Below are positions 14,827 through 22,805 of a stretch of 34,545 nt of DNA, piece after piece; the stretch's first letter is position 1; every line of letters starts with the position of its first letter. The stretch is from Azohydromonas sediminis (lineage in GTDB: Bacteria > Pseudomonadota > Gammaproteobacteria > Burkholderiales > Burkholderiaceae_C): the NCBI RefSeq assembly GCF_003574675.1, contig NZ_QOAZ01000035.1, forward strand, positions 1 to 34,545. The letters run 5' to 3'. A program made the translations under genes and the position numbers. The notes beneath the pieces were generated by a model. The model was not told where the DNA came from. It did not search any database and saw nothing but the letters and a program-made list of their open reading frames with translations.

Positions 14827-15867
14827 GTGCGCTCCGTCGCACATGGCCGCGTCATCCACCCCTTGTCCTTGCCCGACGACACCGCCCGCGGCCTGCTGGT
14901 CGCCAACCTGCTCGCGCAGCTCGCCTTCGGCCTGTTGGCGATGATGATCTGCATCCCGTCGATGCAGCAGTGGGGCGCGACGTTCGGCGCGTCGCAGGCG
15001 GCGGTGCAGCTGACGTTCAGCGGCTTCGTCGTTGCGTTCGGCAGCGTGCAGCTGCTGTACGGCCCGCTGTCGGACCGGCTCGGGCGCAAGCGCGTGCTGC
15101 TCGCCGGGCTCGCGCTGGCCGCCGCCGGCTCGGTGGCGGCGGCGCTGGCCAGCGACGTGCTCGCGCTCACGGCGGCGCGCGTGCTGCAGGGCGCCGGTGC
15201 CGGCGCCGGCATGGTCATCGGCCGCGCGCTGGTGCAGGACCACTTCCACGGCGCCGAGCGCACGCGCGTGATGGCCTACGTCGGCATGGTGATGGGGCTG
15301 TGCCCGCCGGCGGCGACGATCGTCGGCGGCCAGGTCCACGTGCTGTGGGGCTGGCAGGCCAACTTCGTCGGCATCGCGGTGCTCGCGGCACTGCTGTGGC
15401 TGGCCGCCTGGCGCGGGCTGCCCGACTCGCGCCCCGCCGCCGCGCCGTCGCACTGGCTGCGCGCGATGGCCGGCGCCTATGCGCGCCTCGCGCGCGAGCC
15501 CGTGTTCGTGCTGTACGTGCTCGTGCTGGCCAGCACGACGGCCACGTTCTACGCGTTCCTCGGCGGCGCGCCGATCGTGCTCGGCGGCTACGGCATCGGC
15601 CCCGACGGCATCGGCTTCTACGTGATGGCGATCCCGCTGTCGTACATCGCCGGCAACTACCTGACCTCGCGCATCGCGCACCGCGCCGGCGAGCGCACCG
15701 TGATGCGGCTGGGCCAGGCGCTGACGATCGGCGGGCTGCTGCTCGTGCTCGCGCTGGCCGGGCTCAGGACGCCGCTGGCGCTCGCGCTGCCGCTGGTGCT
15801 GGTGGGCGTCGGGCACGGCCTGCTGATGCCGCCGTCGCTGGCCGGCACGGTGGGCGTCGTGCCGGCG
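14827..15867 (+). pseudogene. MFS drug/metabolite transporter (Bcr/CflA-like), 3' end lost
   Basis: The frame encodes about 347 residues of a major-facilitator protein of the Bcr/CflA type. The loop motif GPLSDRLGRKRVL follows the second helix, about ten hydrophobic helices are seen, and the family-like GHGLLMPPSLAGTVGVVPA lies near the end. Family members are near 400 residues and end with two more helices. Here recognisable sequence stops at about 15867, and rtcA on the other strand ends at 15898, so the last helices have no room. The frame stays open by chance through the antisense of rtcA to 17001. A one-base shift would end it at TGA 15882-15884. The start is uncertain: GTG 14827 is the longest option and no good ribosome-binding site is seen. 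Confidence 0.65.
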
Positions 15868-15897
15868 CGGCGAGCGCGCGCTGACGCCGCGCGCCGG

Positions 15898-16947
15898 TCA
15901 GCGCCGCACGTGCGGCCGCACGTCGACGCGCATGCTCTCACCTTGCGGTGTGATCGCGAAGCGCGCCGTCGTCAGCGTCTCGATCAGCCACATCGCGGTG
16001 CGCGCATGCTCGCTCAGCGCCGACGCCCGGAACACCGACGGCGCGCCGGCGAGCGCGAGGAAGACGAGCATCTGGTCGGCCGCGTGCGCGTCCAGCGTCG
16101 CGCCCGCTTCGAGGTCGCGGCGCAGCGACAGCGCCGCCTGCCGGCCGAGATGTTCGGCGGGCACGCCGCGCTGCGCCACCTGCGCCGCGCCGAGCACGGT
16201 GGGCCCGGCCGCCGCGCTGAGCACGATCGCACCGCCGGGCCCCAAGGCGAGCAGCGGATCGCCGGCTTCGACGTGCGCGTCGAACGGCCACGTGCGCCCG
16301 ATCACGCCACGCGCCGCGGCGGCCATGCGCCGCGCGATGTCCAGCGGCAGGCGGCTGACGTGCGCGTGCGCGTCGATCGCGGTCACGGGCCCGCGCTCGT
16401 CGACGACGAACGGTGCCAGCGACCCGGTCGCCGGCAGCGACAGGCGCACCTCGCCGCCGCCGCGCGGCACGTAGCCGCGGCGCTCGACCTGCAGCTCAGC
16501 GTGCACGCCCATGCGCGCGAGCAGCGGCAGCAGCACCAGGCGCAAGTAATCGACCGGCGGCGCCATCGGCACGTCGGTGCCGCCGCGCAGCACGACCTCG
16601 ACGGCCTCGCCGCTGGCCAGCGCGGCCGGCAGCATCGCCTGCAGCACGAGCGCGACGCTGCCGGCGGTGCCGACGTCGACGACGAAGCTGCCGCCGTGCA
16701 GCGCGCCGGGCCGAAACGCGAGCACCGACGAGCCGGGATGCACGCCATCGCAGCGCGCGTCGCACAGCGCAGCCACCGCGCGCACCGCCGCCACGTGCTG
16801 CGCCGCCAGCCCCGGGCGGCGACGCCGCGCGCGGATGTCGTGCACGCGCACTACGGTGCCGGTGACTGCGGCCAGCGCGACCGCGGTGCGCACGAGCTGG
16901 CCGCCGCCCTCGCCGTGCGCGCCGTCGATGTCGAGCATCGCCGTCAT
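15898..16947 (-). CDS. rtcA: RNA 3'-terminal phosphate cyclase
   Basis: A protein of about 349 residues that begins with the family hallmark MLDIDGAHGEGGGQL. It contains the C-terminal SEHARTAMW segment with the His (about 314) that accepts AMP in RtcA enzymes. DAHAADQMLVFLALAG matches the conserved region before it. RtcA converts RNA 3'-phosphate ends to 2',3'-cyclic phosphates using ATP. ATG 16947 is used; ATG 16938 starts exactly at MLDIDG and is equally likely. Usually rtcA travels with rtcB and the sigma-54 activator rtcR; neither is in this window. Its 3' end lies about 30 bases from the broken MFS gene, suggesting that it arrived with, or was exposed by, a rearrangement. Confidence 0.88.
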   Translation of the reverse strand: MTAMLDIDGAHGEGGGQLVRTAVALAAVTGTVVRVHDIRARRRRPGLAAQHVAAVRAVAALCDARCDGVHPGSSVLAFRPGALHGGSFVVDVGTAGSVALVLQAMLPAALASGEAVEVVLRGGTDVPMAPPVDYLRLVLLPLLARMGVHAELQVERRGYVPRGGGEVRLSLPATGSLAPFVVDERGPVTAIDAHAHVSRLPLDIARRMAAAARGVIGRTWPFDAHVEAGDPLLALGPGGAIVLSAAAGPTVLGAAQVAQRGVPAEHLGRQAALSLRRDLEAGATLDAHAADQMLVFLALAGAPSVFRASALSEHARTAMWLIETLTTARFAITPQGESMRVDVRPHVRR

Positions 16948-16990
16948 GCGCACCGCGCCCGGCCGCGCGTGCCCGCCGGCGGCAGCCGCC

Positions 16991-18331
16991 TCACACGTTG
17001 AGCAGCAGGTAGCGTCGCTCCCATGGGCTGATGACGTCGAAGTACTCGCGGTACTCGGCTTCCTTGATCGCCGCGTAGGTCTCGACGAAGTGCGCGCCGA
17101 ACAGCTCGGCCAGCGGCTGGCAGCGCAGCAGCAGCTCGACGGCGTCGTCGAGGTGGCGCGGCAGCTGGCGCGGCTGCTCGTAGGCGCTGCCGGCCAGCGG
17201 CTCGCTGGGCTGGAGCTTTTGCTCGATGCCGAGCCAGCCGCAGGCCAGCGTCGCCGCGGTGACGAGGTACGGGTTGGTGTCGACGCCGGCCAGCCGGTTC
17301 TCGACGCGCCGCGCCTCGGGCCCCGAGCGCGGCACGCGCAGCCCGCAGGTGCGGTTGTCGTAGCCCCAGCCGAGGTTGATCGGCGCGGCGGTGTAGCGCG
17401 ACAGCCGCCGGTACGAGTTGACGTACGGCGCGAAGAACGCGGTGGCCGCCGGCAGGTAGGTCTGCAGCCCGCCGATGAAGTGGAAGAACTCGGGCGACGG
17501 CTCGCCGTCGGGGCGGCTGAAAATGTTGGCGCCGGTGGCCGCGTCGACCACGCTCTGGTGAAGGTGCATCGCGCTGCCGGGCTGGCCCTGCATCGGCTTG
17601 GCCATGAAGGTGGCGTACATCTGGTGGCGGATCGCCACCTCGCGCACCGTGCGCTTGAACAGGAACACCTGGTCAGCCAGGGACAGCGGGTCGCCGTGGT
17701 CGAGGTTGATCTCCATCTGCGCCGTGCCCATCTCGTGGATCAGCGTGTCGAGCTGGATGCCCTCGGCCTCGCACCAGTCGTACAGCACGTCGAAGATCTC
17801 GCCGTACTCGCTGACCGAGTCGATCGAGAAGCTCTGCATGCCCGCCTCGGTGCGCTGCGTGCGCCCCATCGGGGGCTTCAGCGGGATGTCCTCGTCGGGC
17901 TCGATCTGCACGAGGTAGAACTCCATCTCGGGCGCGACGACGGCCCTCCAGCCGCGGTCGGCGTACAGCTGCAGCACCCGGCGCAGCACGTTGCGCGGCG
18001 ACAGCTCGACGGGCGTGCCGTCGAAGTGCAGGCAGTCGTGGATGATCTGCGCGGTGGGCTCCTTGGCCCACGGCACCGGGCGCAGCGTGGCCGCGTCGGG
18101 CACCAGCCGCATGTCGGGGTCGGAAACGGCGGTGTAGTCCTTCTCCGGGTAGTCGCCGGTGACCGTCATCGTCAGCACGGCCTCGGGCAGGCGCAGGCCG
18201 GCGGCGGGGTCGTAGCGGTGACGCGGCACGATCTTGCCGCGCGCCTGCCCCGACATGTCGGGCGTCAGGCATTCGATCTCGGTGATGCGGTGCTCGTCGA
18301 GCCAGCGTTGGACGGCGTCGGGATCGGTCAT
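16991..18331 (-). CDS. Glutamine synthetase-like gamma-glutamyl ligase (PuuA-type)
   Basis: A 446-residue member of the glutamine-synthetase superfamily. Metal and substrate residues are visible in order: Glu136 and Glu138 in EMEFYL, Glu207 in AQMEINL, His256 in GSAMHLHQS, and Glu344 in RRVENRLAG; NPYL follows. The length and style match gamma-glutamyl-polyamine or other gamma-glutamyl-amine synthetases better than housekeeping GlnA. It would ligate glutamate to an amine using ATP. ATG 18331 is chosen; the frame extends further without support. It is transcribed ahead of rtcA on the same strand (gap about 43 bases). GS-like proteins also start aniline catabolism, which is of interest beside a Rieske oxygenase, though other genes intervene. 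Confidence 0.88.
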   Translation of the reverse strand: MTDPDAVQRWLDEHRITEIECLTPDMSGQARGKIVPRHRYDPAAGLRLPEAVLTMTVTGDYPEKDYTAVSDPDMRLVPDAATLRPVPWAKEPTAQIIHDCLHFDGTPVELSPRNVLRRVLQLYADRGWRAVVAPEMEFYLVQIEPDEDIPLKPPMGRTQRTEAGMQSFSIDSVSEYGEIFDVLYDWCEAEGIQLDTLIHEMGTAQMEINLDHGDPLSLADQVFLFKRTVREVAIRHQMYATFMAKPMQGQPGSAMHLHQSVVDAATGANIFSRPDGEPSPEFFHFIGGLQTYLPAATAFFAPYVNSYRRLSRYTAAPINLGWGYDNRTCGLRVPRSGPEARRVENRLAGVDTNPYLVTAATLACGWLGIEQKLQPSEPLAGSAYEQPRQLPRHLDDAVELLLRCQPLAELFGAHFVETYAAIKEAEYREYFDVISPWERRYLLLNV

Positions 18332-18474
18332 GGAGCGGGGCCTGGCAGTGCCGATGGGGCGCGATTGTGCGCCGCAGCCCGCATGCATGGCGGGGCGTCG
18401 GCCCTGCATGGCATCCCGCCCCCACACGACACCTCGTCCGACGGTGCGCGTCGCACCTCGCCATATCGCACAGG

Positions 18475-18494
18475 TGGTATCGTTTTTGATACCA
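18475..18494. promoter_or_regulatory. Palindromic operator of the toxin-antitoxin pair
   Basis: TGGTATCGTTTTTGATACCA has 7-bp perfect arms around a 6-base centre and ends one base before the first possible start codon of the PIN gene. Ribbon-helix-helix antitoxins autoregulate by binding such sites. The site leaves little room for a ribosome-binding site, so the transcript may be nearly leaderless or the start slightly downstream. Confidence 0.65.
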
Positions 18495-18504
18495 TTTGAT
18501 CGTG

Positions 18505-18927
18505 GTGATCGTCGTCGACACGAACGTGTTCGTCAGCGCCTGCCTGGGACGCGGCGCCTCGGCGGCGGTGATTGCCGGCTGCCTGCGCCAGCGCTTCGTG
18601 CCGTTGATGGGTGCCGCACTGCTGGCGGAATACGAGGACGTCCTGTCGCGCGGGCGGCTGTTCGCCACCAGTCGTCTTGACGCCACCGAGCGCGAGGAAC
18701 TGCTGGACATCTTCCTCGCACATGGCCGTTGGACGCGGATCTACTTCGGCTGGCGCCCCAACCTGCGCGACGAGGGCGACAACCACCTGATCGAACTCGC
18801 GGTGGCCGGGGGAGCCGACTACGTCGTCAGTCAGAACCTGCGCGACCTCAAGCGGCACGAATTGAAGTTCCCCGGCTTGCACGCCGTCACGCCATCCGCC
18901 TTGCTGAAGATCGAGGAGCACGAATGA
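18505..18927 (+). CDS. PIN-domain toxin of a type II toxin-antitoxin system
   Basis: A protein of about 140 residues beginning MIVVDTNVFVSA, the standard opening of PIN-domain ribonuclease toxins of the COG1569 group. Acidic residues expected at the metal site are Asp5, Glu near 43 in AEYEDVL, and Asp near 92 in RDEGDNHLIELA. The late motif reads VVSQNLRDL instead of a TGDxDL form, so one acidic ligand may differ. The start is not ATG: GTG 18505 fits the family, but TTG 18496 and GTG 18502 are in frame. The stop overlaps the antitoxin ATG as ATGA. It probably cleaves RNA when freed from its partner. Confidence 0.85.
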   Translation: MIVVDTNVFVSACLGRGASAAVIAGCLRQRFVPLMGAALLAEYEDVLSRGRLFATSRLDATEREELLDIFLAHGRWTRIYFGWRPNLRDEGDNHLIELAVAGGADYVVSQNLRDLKRHELKFPGLHAVTPSALLKIEEHE

Positions 18928-19142
18928 GCGCCCTGACCATCCGTCTGCCCGACGACAAGTACGAACGCCTGAAGGCACTGTCCAAGCGCCGAGGCACCAG
19001 TGTGAACCGGTTGATCGACGAAATGGCCACGTTGCTGCTGGCGGAGTTCGACGCCGAAGCCCGTTTCGCGCTGCGCGCCGATCGTGGGCAGGGCAAGAGC
19101 GCGCGCGGGCTCGAGTTGCTGGCCAAGGCGCAACGGCGCTGA
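18924..19142 (+). CDS. Ribbon-helix-helix antitoxin
   Basis: A 72-residue protein starting MSALTIRLPDDKYERLKALS, the strand-helix of a ribbon-helix-helix DNA-binding domain. A second helix (GTSVNRLIDEMATLLLAEF) follows, and a basic, probably flexible tail that would wrap the toxin. Its ATG overlaps the toxin stop, so the pair is translationally coupled, toxin first. Toxin-first order is less common than antitoxin-first but is seen with this PIN group. It likely represses its own promoter at the palindrome 18475-18494. Confidence 0.85.
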   Translation: MSALTIRLPDDKYERLKALSKRRGTSVNRLIDEMATLLLAEFDAEARFALRADRGQGKSARGLELLAKAQRR

Positions 19143-19154
19143 CGATCGCTGCGG

Positions 19155-19183
19155 GCCGGGCGAGCCGCTGAATGTTGCCCGGC
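19155..19183. terminator. Possible bidirectional hairpin between convergent genes
   Basis: GCCGGGC (19155-19161) and GCCCGGC (19177-19183) form a 7-bp GC stem with a 15-base loop in the 46-bp gap between the antitoxin stop and the stop of the ligase on the other strand. No T-run follows, so termination strength is doubtful. Confidence 0.35.
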
Positions 19184-19188
19184 TGGCC

Positions 19189-20589
19189 TCACCTCGCCGC
19201 CACCACCCGCTGCACCTTGCCGCTGCGCCCGTGCGCGAGCGGCGCTCCCGGCTCGTCGACGATGACGAGCCGCGACAGGCCCAGCGTCTTCGCGTAGGCG
19301 CGCAGCGCGCGGTGGCAGCGCTCGCGCGCGCCGGGCTCGCGCGCGGCCTCGGGGCCCAGGCGCAGGCACAGCGTGCGCGCGTCGCGCTGGCGCAGCTGGA
19401 AGTCGAACACGCCGGCGTCGTCCTCGAGCACCGTCGTCAGCGCCAGCGGCAGCAGCGTCAGGCGCCGGCCGTCGTCGGCGCGCAGCTGCAGCGGGTCGTC
19501 GCGGCGCCCGAGCACGCGCACCGTGGGCAGCGGCGAGCCGCAGGGGCAGTCGTCGGCCCCCCACGCGATCTGGTCGCCGAGGTCGTAGCGGATCAGCGGC
19601 TGCACGCGGTTGGCGAGATTCGTCAGCAGCGTCGTGTGCGACAGGTGCCCCGGCGGCACCGCGCGCCCGCGCGCGTCGACCGGCTCGAGGATCACCCAGT
19701 CGGCGTTGACGTGCATGCGGCCGTGCGCGCACTCCCAGCCGATCGCGAGGAACTCGCTGGCACCGTAGTGGTTGCGCACCGGGCAGCCGAACTGGCGCGC
19801 CAGCCGCGCGCGCGCCGCGTCGTCGAGCGTCTCGCCGCCGGTGTGGACCTCGTGCAGCGCGAGCCGCAGGTCGCCGCGCTCGGCCGCGTCGCCGAGCATC
19901 GCCGCCGCGGTCGGGTAGGTCGCGAGCACCGCCGGCTGCCACGCCTCGAGCTCGGCCGCGAGCGCCGGCAGCGGCTGCAGGATCGAGAAGCTGCGCAGCG
20001 TCTGCGCGAGCCACGGGTTCAGCCGCCGCAGCCGCTGCAGCGAGACCTGGCTCGCGAAGTGGCCGCCGGTGGCCACGACGAGCGCCTGGCGCTGCGCGAG
20101 GCGCCATGGGTCGAGCGCGCCGCCGGGCGCGCGCACCGCGCGGCGCAGCGCCTCGAGCGCGTCGTAGACGGCCATCGCGCCAGCGTCCTGCACGAACACG
20201 CCCGGCTCGCCGCTGCTGCCCGAGCTCTCCCACACCGTGTAGCGCCCCGCGAAGGCGTCGGCGATGCGCGCCGGGTCGGCGAGGAACGCGCGCAGCGCCG
20301 GCAGCGCGAGCGCGGCGTCGGTGACCCAGTCGTCGAAGTGCGCCATCAGCGCAGGCTTGGTGACCACCGGCAGGTCGGCCAGCGGCGTGTCGGGGCCGGC
20401 GCCGCGGTGCAGCTCGGCGTACAGCCGCGAGTCGCGCCGCGCCGCGGCCAGCAGCGCGCGCAGCCGCTCGTGCTGGCGCCGCGCCAGCGCCTCGCGCGAG
20501 CCGGCGCCGTCGGCCAGCACGTCGAAGGCGGCGCGCGACGTCGCCAGCGGGTCGAACACCGGCGCCGGGTGCCACGCCGCCGCCATCAT
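19189..20589 (-). CDS. PaaK/CapK-like adenylate-forming ligase
   Basis: A 466-residue protein of the phenylacetate-CoA ligase / CapK branch of adenylate-forming enzymes. The phosphate-binding loop ESSGSSGEPG is at 121-130, NHYGASEFLAIG lies in the middle (adenine-site region), and LIRYDLGDQ in the C-terminal third. A CPCG pair (DDCPCGSPLP) recalls the zinc-associated cysteines of some members. It activates a carboxylic acid as the acyl-adenylate, then transfers it to CoA or another acceptor; the substrate is unknown. It begins 38 bases after the universal stress gene stop, so it is probably the last gene of the glgC unit. Two adjacent ATG codons (20589, 20586) are possible starts. Confidence 0.82.
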   Translation of the reverse strand: MMAAAWHPAPVFDPLATSRAAFDVLADGAGSREALARRQHERLRALLAAARRDSRLYAELHRGAGPDTPLADLPVVTKPALMAHFDDWVTDAALALPALRAFLADPARIADAFAGRYTVWESSGSSGEPGVFVQDAGAMAVYDALEALRRAVRAPGGALDPWRLAQRQALVVATGGHFASQVSLQRLRRLNPWLAQTLRSFSILQPLPALAAELEAWQPAVLATYPTAAAMLGDAAERGDLRLALHEVHTGGETLDDAARARLARQFGCPVRNHYGASEFLAIGWECAHGRMHVNADWVILEPVDARGRAVPPGHLSHTTLLTNLANRVQPLIRYDLGDQIAWGADDCPCGSPLPTVRVLGRRDDPLQLRADDGRRLTLLPLALTTVLEDDAGVFDFQLRQRDARTLCLRLGPEAAREPGARERCHRALRAYAKTLGLSRLVIVDEPGAPLAHGRSGKVQRVVAAR

Positions 20590-20627
20590 CCCGTCACCGC
20601 GTCGGGCCTGCGCGCCGCACGTGGCGG

Positions 20628-21122
20628 TCAGTCGGCGCCTTGGTCGGGCTCGCCGCCCTCCTCGGCCTCGCCTTCCTCCCCTTCCTCGGCTTCTTCGCGC
20701 CGGTGCACGACGGTCACCGGCACCGGGCTGTCGTGGATCAGCGACTGCGACACCGAGCCGATCAGCACGCTGGCCAGTCCGCTGCGCCGCTCGGCGCCGA
20801 TCACGATCGCGTCGCACGCCAGCCGCTCGGCGATCTCGATCAGCATCGGCGCGGGCTCGCCGGTGGCGACCTCGACCTCGTAGTCGACGCCGGCGCCTTC
20901 GAGCAGCGCGGCCGCCGGCGCGACGAGGTCGGCCGCGGCGCCGCGGCGCACCTCGTCGATCACGTCGGGGTCGTGCGCGGTGACGATCTCGTACAGCGTC
21001 GGCGTGTCCTGCACGTTGGCCAGCACGAAGCTCGCCTTCAGGCCGGCGCGCACCAGGCTCAGCGCGTGGTGCACCGCCTCGAGCGCGGTGGGGGTGCCGT
21101 CGACGGGCAGCAGGATCTTCAT
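20628..21122 (-). CDS. Universal stress protein with acidic C-terminal tail
   Basis: A 164-residue UspA-family protein starting MKILLPVDGT. It has the ATP-binding pattern GAERRSGLASVLIGSVSQ (109-126), in which the G-2x-G-9x-G-S/T-like spacing is recognisable. The normal domain ends at VPVTVVHRR (about 142). A further 22 residues, mostly Glu and Gly, form an acidic low-complexity tail. Usp proteins accumulate in energy limitation, hypoxia or stasis. It lies 35 bases after glgC on the same strand. The FNR-like boxes in the upstream spacer fit oxygen- or redox-linked control of this unit, which is inference. Confidence 0.9.
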   Translation of the reverse strand: MKILLPVDGTPTALEAVHHALSLVRAGLKASFVLANVQDTPTLYEIVTAHDPDVIDEVRRGAAADLVAPAAALLEGAGVDYEVEVATGEPAPMLIEIAERLACDAIVIGAERRSGLASVLIGSVSQSLIHDSPVPVTVVHRREEAEEGEEGEAEEGGEPDQGAD

Positions 21123-21157
21123 CGCAGCGGGTCTCCTCGGGAACGGGGGCGGCGCGG

Positions 21158-22471
21158 TCAGAACCGCGAGTGGGCGGTCTGGCCGAGCATCTCGGGGGTG
21201 ATCAGTGTGACACCGCGCGGCGTGACGTGGAACCGCTCGCGGTCGGCGTCGGCGTCGAAGCCGGCCGCGAAGCCGTCGGGCAGGCGGCAGTGCTTGTCGA
21301 CGATGCAGCGGGCGAGCCGCACGCCGCGGCCGACGACGGCGTTGGGCAGCAGCAGCGAGTCCTCGATCACGCTGTGCTCGCCGACGCGCACCTTCGAGAA
21401 GAGGATCGAGCGGCGCACCGTCGCGCCGCTGACGATGCAGCCGCTGTCGACGAGCGAGTCGATCGCCACGCCGCGGCGCCCGTCGTCGTCGAACACGAAC
21501 TTGGCCGCCGGCAGCTGCGACTGGCGGCTGAGGATCGGCCACGCGTCGTCGTACAGGTTCAGCTCGGGCACGACGTGCGTGAGGTCCATGTTGGCCTCGT
21601 AGTACGCGTCGACGGTGCCGACGTCGCGCCAGTACGGCCGCTCGCCGACCATGTTGACGCAGCTGCGCTCGAAGCGGTGCGCGTGCACGAGGCCGCGCTC
21701 GACCAGGCGCGGGATCACGTCGTGGCCGAAGTCGTGGCTCGACGTCGCGTCGCGCGCATCGCGCACGAGCTCGCGCGCGAGCAGCTCGGCGTCGAACAGG
21801 TAGATGCCCATGCTCGCCAGCGCGTGCGTCGGCCGCTGCGGCAGCGGCTGCGGCTGCTTCGGCTTCTCGGCGAACGCGGTGACGCGCCCGTCGGCGTCGA
21901 CGCTCATCACGCCGTAGCTGCCGGCCTCGGCGCACGGCACCTCGACGCAGGCCACGCTCACGGACGCGCCGCGCGCGACGTGCTCGGCGACCATCAGCGC
22001 GTAGTCCATCTTGTAGACGTGGTCACCGGCGAGGACGAGCACGTGGCGCGCACGCGACTCGGCGATCTGGTCGAGGTTCTGGAACACGGCGTCGGCGGTG
22101 CCGCGGTACCAGCCCTCGCCCGACTGCTGCTGCGCCGGCACGACGTCGACGAACTCGCCGAGGCTGATCTCGAGGAAGCCCCAGCCGCGCTGGATGTGGC
22201 GGATCAGGCTCTGCGCGCGGTACTGCGTCAGCACCGCGACGCGGCGGATGCCCGAGTTGACGCAGTTCGACAGCGCGAAGTCGATGATCTTGAGCTTGCC
22301 GCCGAAGGGCACCGCCGGCTTCGCGCGCCAGTCGGTCAGCTGCATCAGCCGGGAGCCGCGCCCGCCGGCGAGCACGACGGCGAAGGTCTGCTGCGCCAAG
22401 TGCGCGTGCACGTCGTCGCGCGGCGACGCCGCGCGCGTGCGGTAGTCCAGACGGCCCGGGTCGAGGCTCAT
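21158..22471 (-). CDS. glgC: Glucose-1-phosphate adenylyltransferase (ADP-glucose pyrophosphorylase)
   Basis: A 437-residue GlgC, close to the E. coli length. It shows GGRGSRL (36-42), the KPAVPFGGK activator/catalytic segment (51-59), [21 protein letters not shown], and [17 protein letters not shown]-terminal left-handed beta-helix with hexapeptide-like repeats follows. It makes ADP-glucose from ATP and glucose-1-phosphate, the committed step of bacterial glycogen synthesis. No glgA, glgB or glgX is nearby, so it is separated from the usual operon. It is the first gene of a minus-strand unit with a stress protein, reading out of the spacer 22472-22805. That context hints at storage metabolism under energy or oxygen limitation. 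Confidence 0.95.
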   Translation of the reverse strand: MSLDPGRLDYRTRAASPRDDVHAHLAQQTFAVVLAGGRGSRLMQLTDWRAKPAVPFGGKLKIIDFALSNCVNSGIRRVAVLTQYRAQSLIRHIQRGWGFLEISLGEFVDVVPAQQQSGEGWYRGTADAVFQNLDQIAESRARHVLVLAGDHVYKMDYALMVAEHVARGASVSVACVEVPCAEAGSYGVMSVDADGRVTAFAEKPKQPQPLPQRPTHALASMGIYLFDAELLARELVRDARDATSSHDFGHDVIPRLVERGLVHAHRFERSCVNMVGERPYWRDVGTVDAYYEANMDLTHVVPELNLYDDAWPILSRQSQLPAAKFVFDDDGRRGVAIDSLVDSGCIVSGATVRRSILFSKVRVGEHSVIEDSLLLPNAVVGRGVRLARCIVDKHCRLPDGFAAGFDADADRERFHVTPRGVTLITPEMLGQTAHSRF

Positions 22472-22805
22472 GCGTGTCTCCTGTCGGCGTCGTGGTCGAT
22501 GCCCGGCCCGTTCGCGGCGCGCGCCCCGCGCGCCGCCGGGTTCTTCGCTGGCTCCCGGTTCACGGCACGGTGCCGCGCGACGGCGCCGTACCGCCGCGAA
22601 CCATACGTCGCGCACCGCGCGGCGGATTGCTCCACGTCAATCCGGGCGCCCACGTCGAGCGCCGCACGGGCCGAATGCCGCTCGACTTGACCGAGGTCAA
22701 GTCGAACGCGTCGATGCACTGCACCATGGCACGCTGGCGCGACACGGTGATGAAAGACGCACCGGCGACCATCGTCGCCCGGCCCTGGCTTCGCGACCCT
22801 TCCCG
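22472..22805. other. Divergent spacer between glgC and the acyl-CoA synthetase gene
   Basis: This 334-bp spacer contains no convincing gene. It carries one well-formed FNR/CRP-type palindrome (22687-22700) and a weaker related sequence, TTGCT-CCAC-GTCAA, at 22627-22640. Clear -35/-10 pairs were not found, as expected for promoters that depend on an activator. Confidence 0.5.
22687..22700. promoter_or_regulatory. FNR/CRP-family binding site
   Basis: TTGACCGAGGTCAA fits the FNR-family layout TTGAN-N4-NTCAA with perfect symmetry, and the palindrome extends outward to 10-bp arms (22683-22704). The centre is about 112 bases before the start of the acyl-CoA synthetase gene. A start site near 22735 would place it at -41.5, the class II activation position. 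Which FNR/DNR/CRP-like protein binds is unknown. Confidence 0.6.

Noticed and set aside
15868-17001. In-frame extension of the MFS gene across antisense rtcA, which would give a 724-residue protein
   Set aside because: The extension is Arg/Ala-rich, has no membrane helices and lies wholly antisense to rtcA, whose motifs are clear. I treat the transporter as truncated instead.
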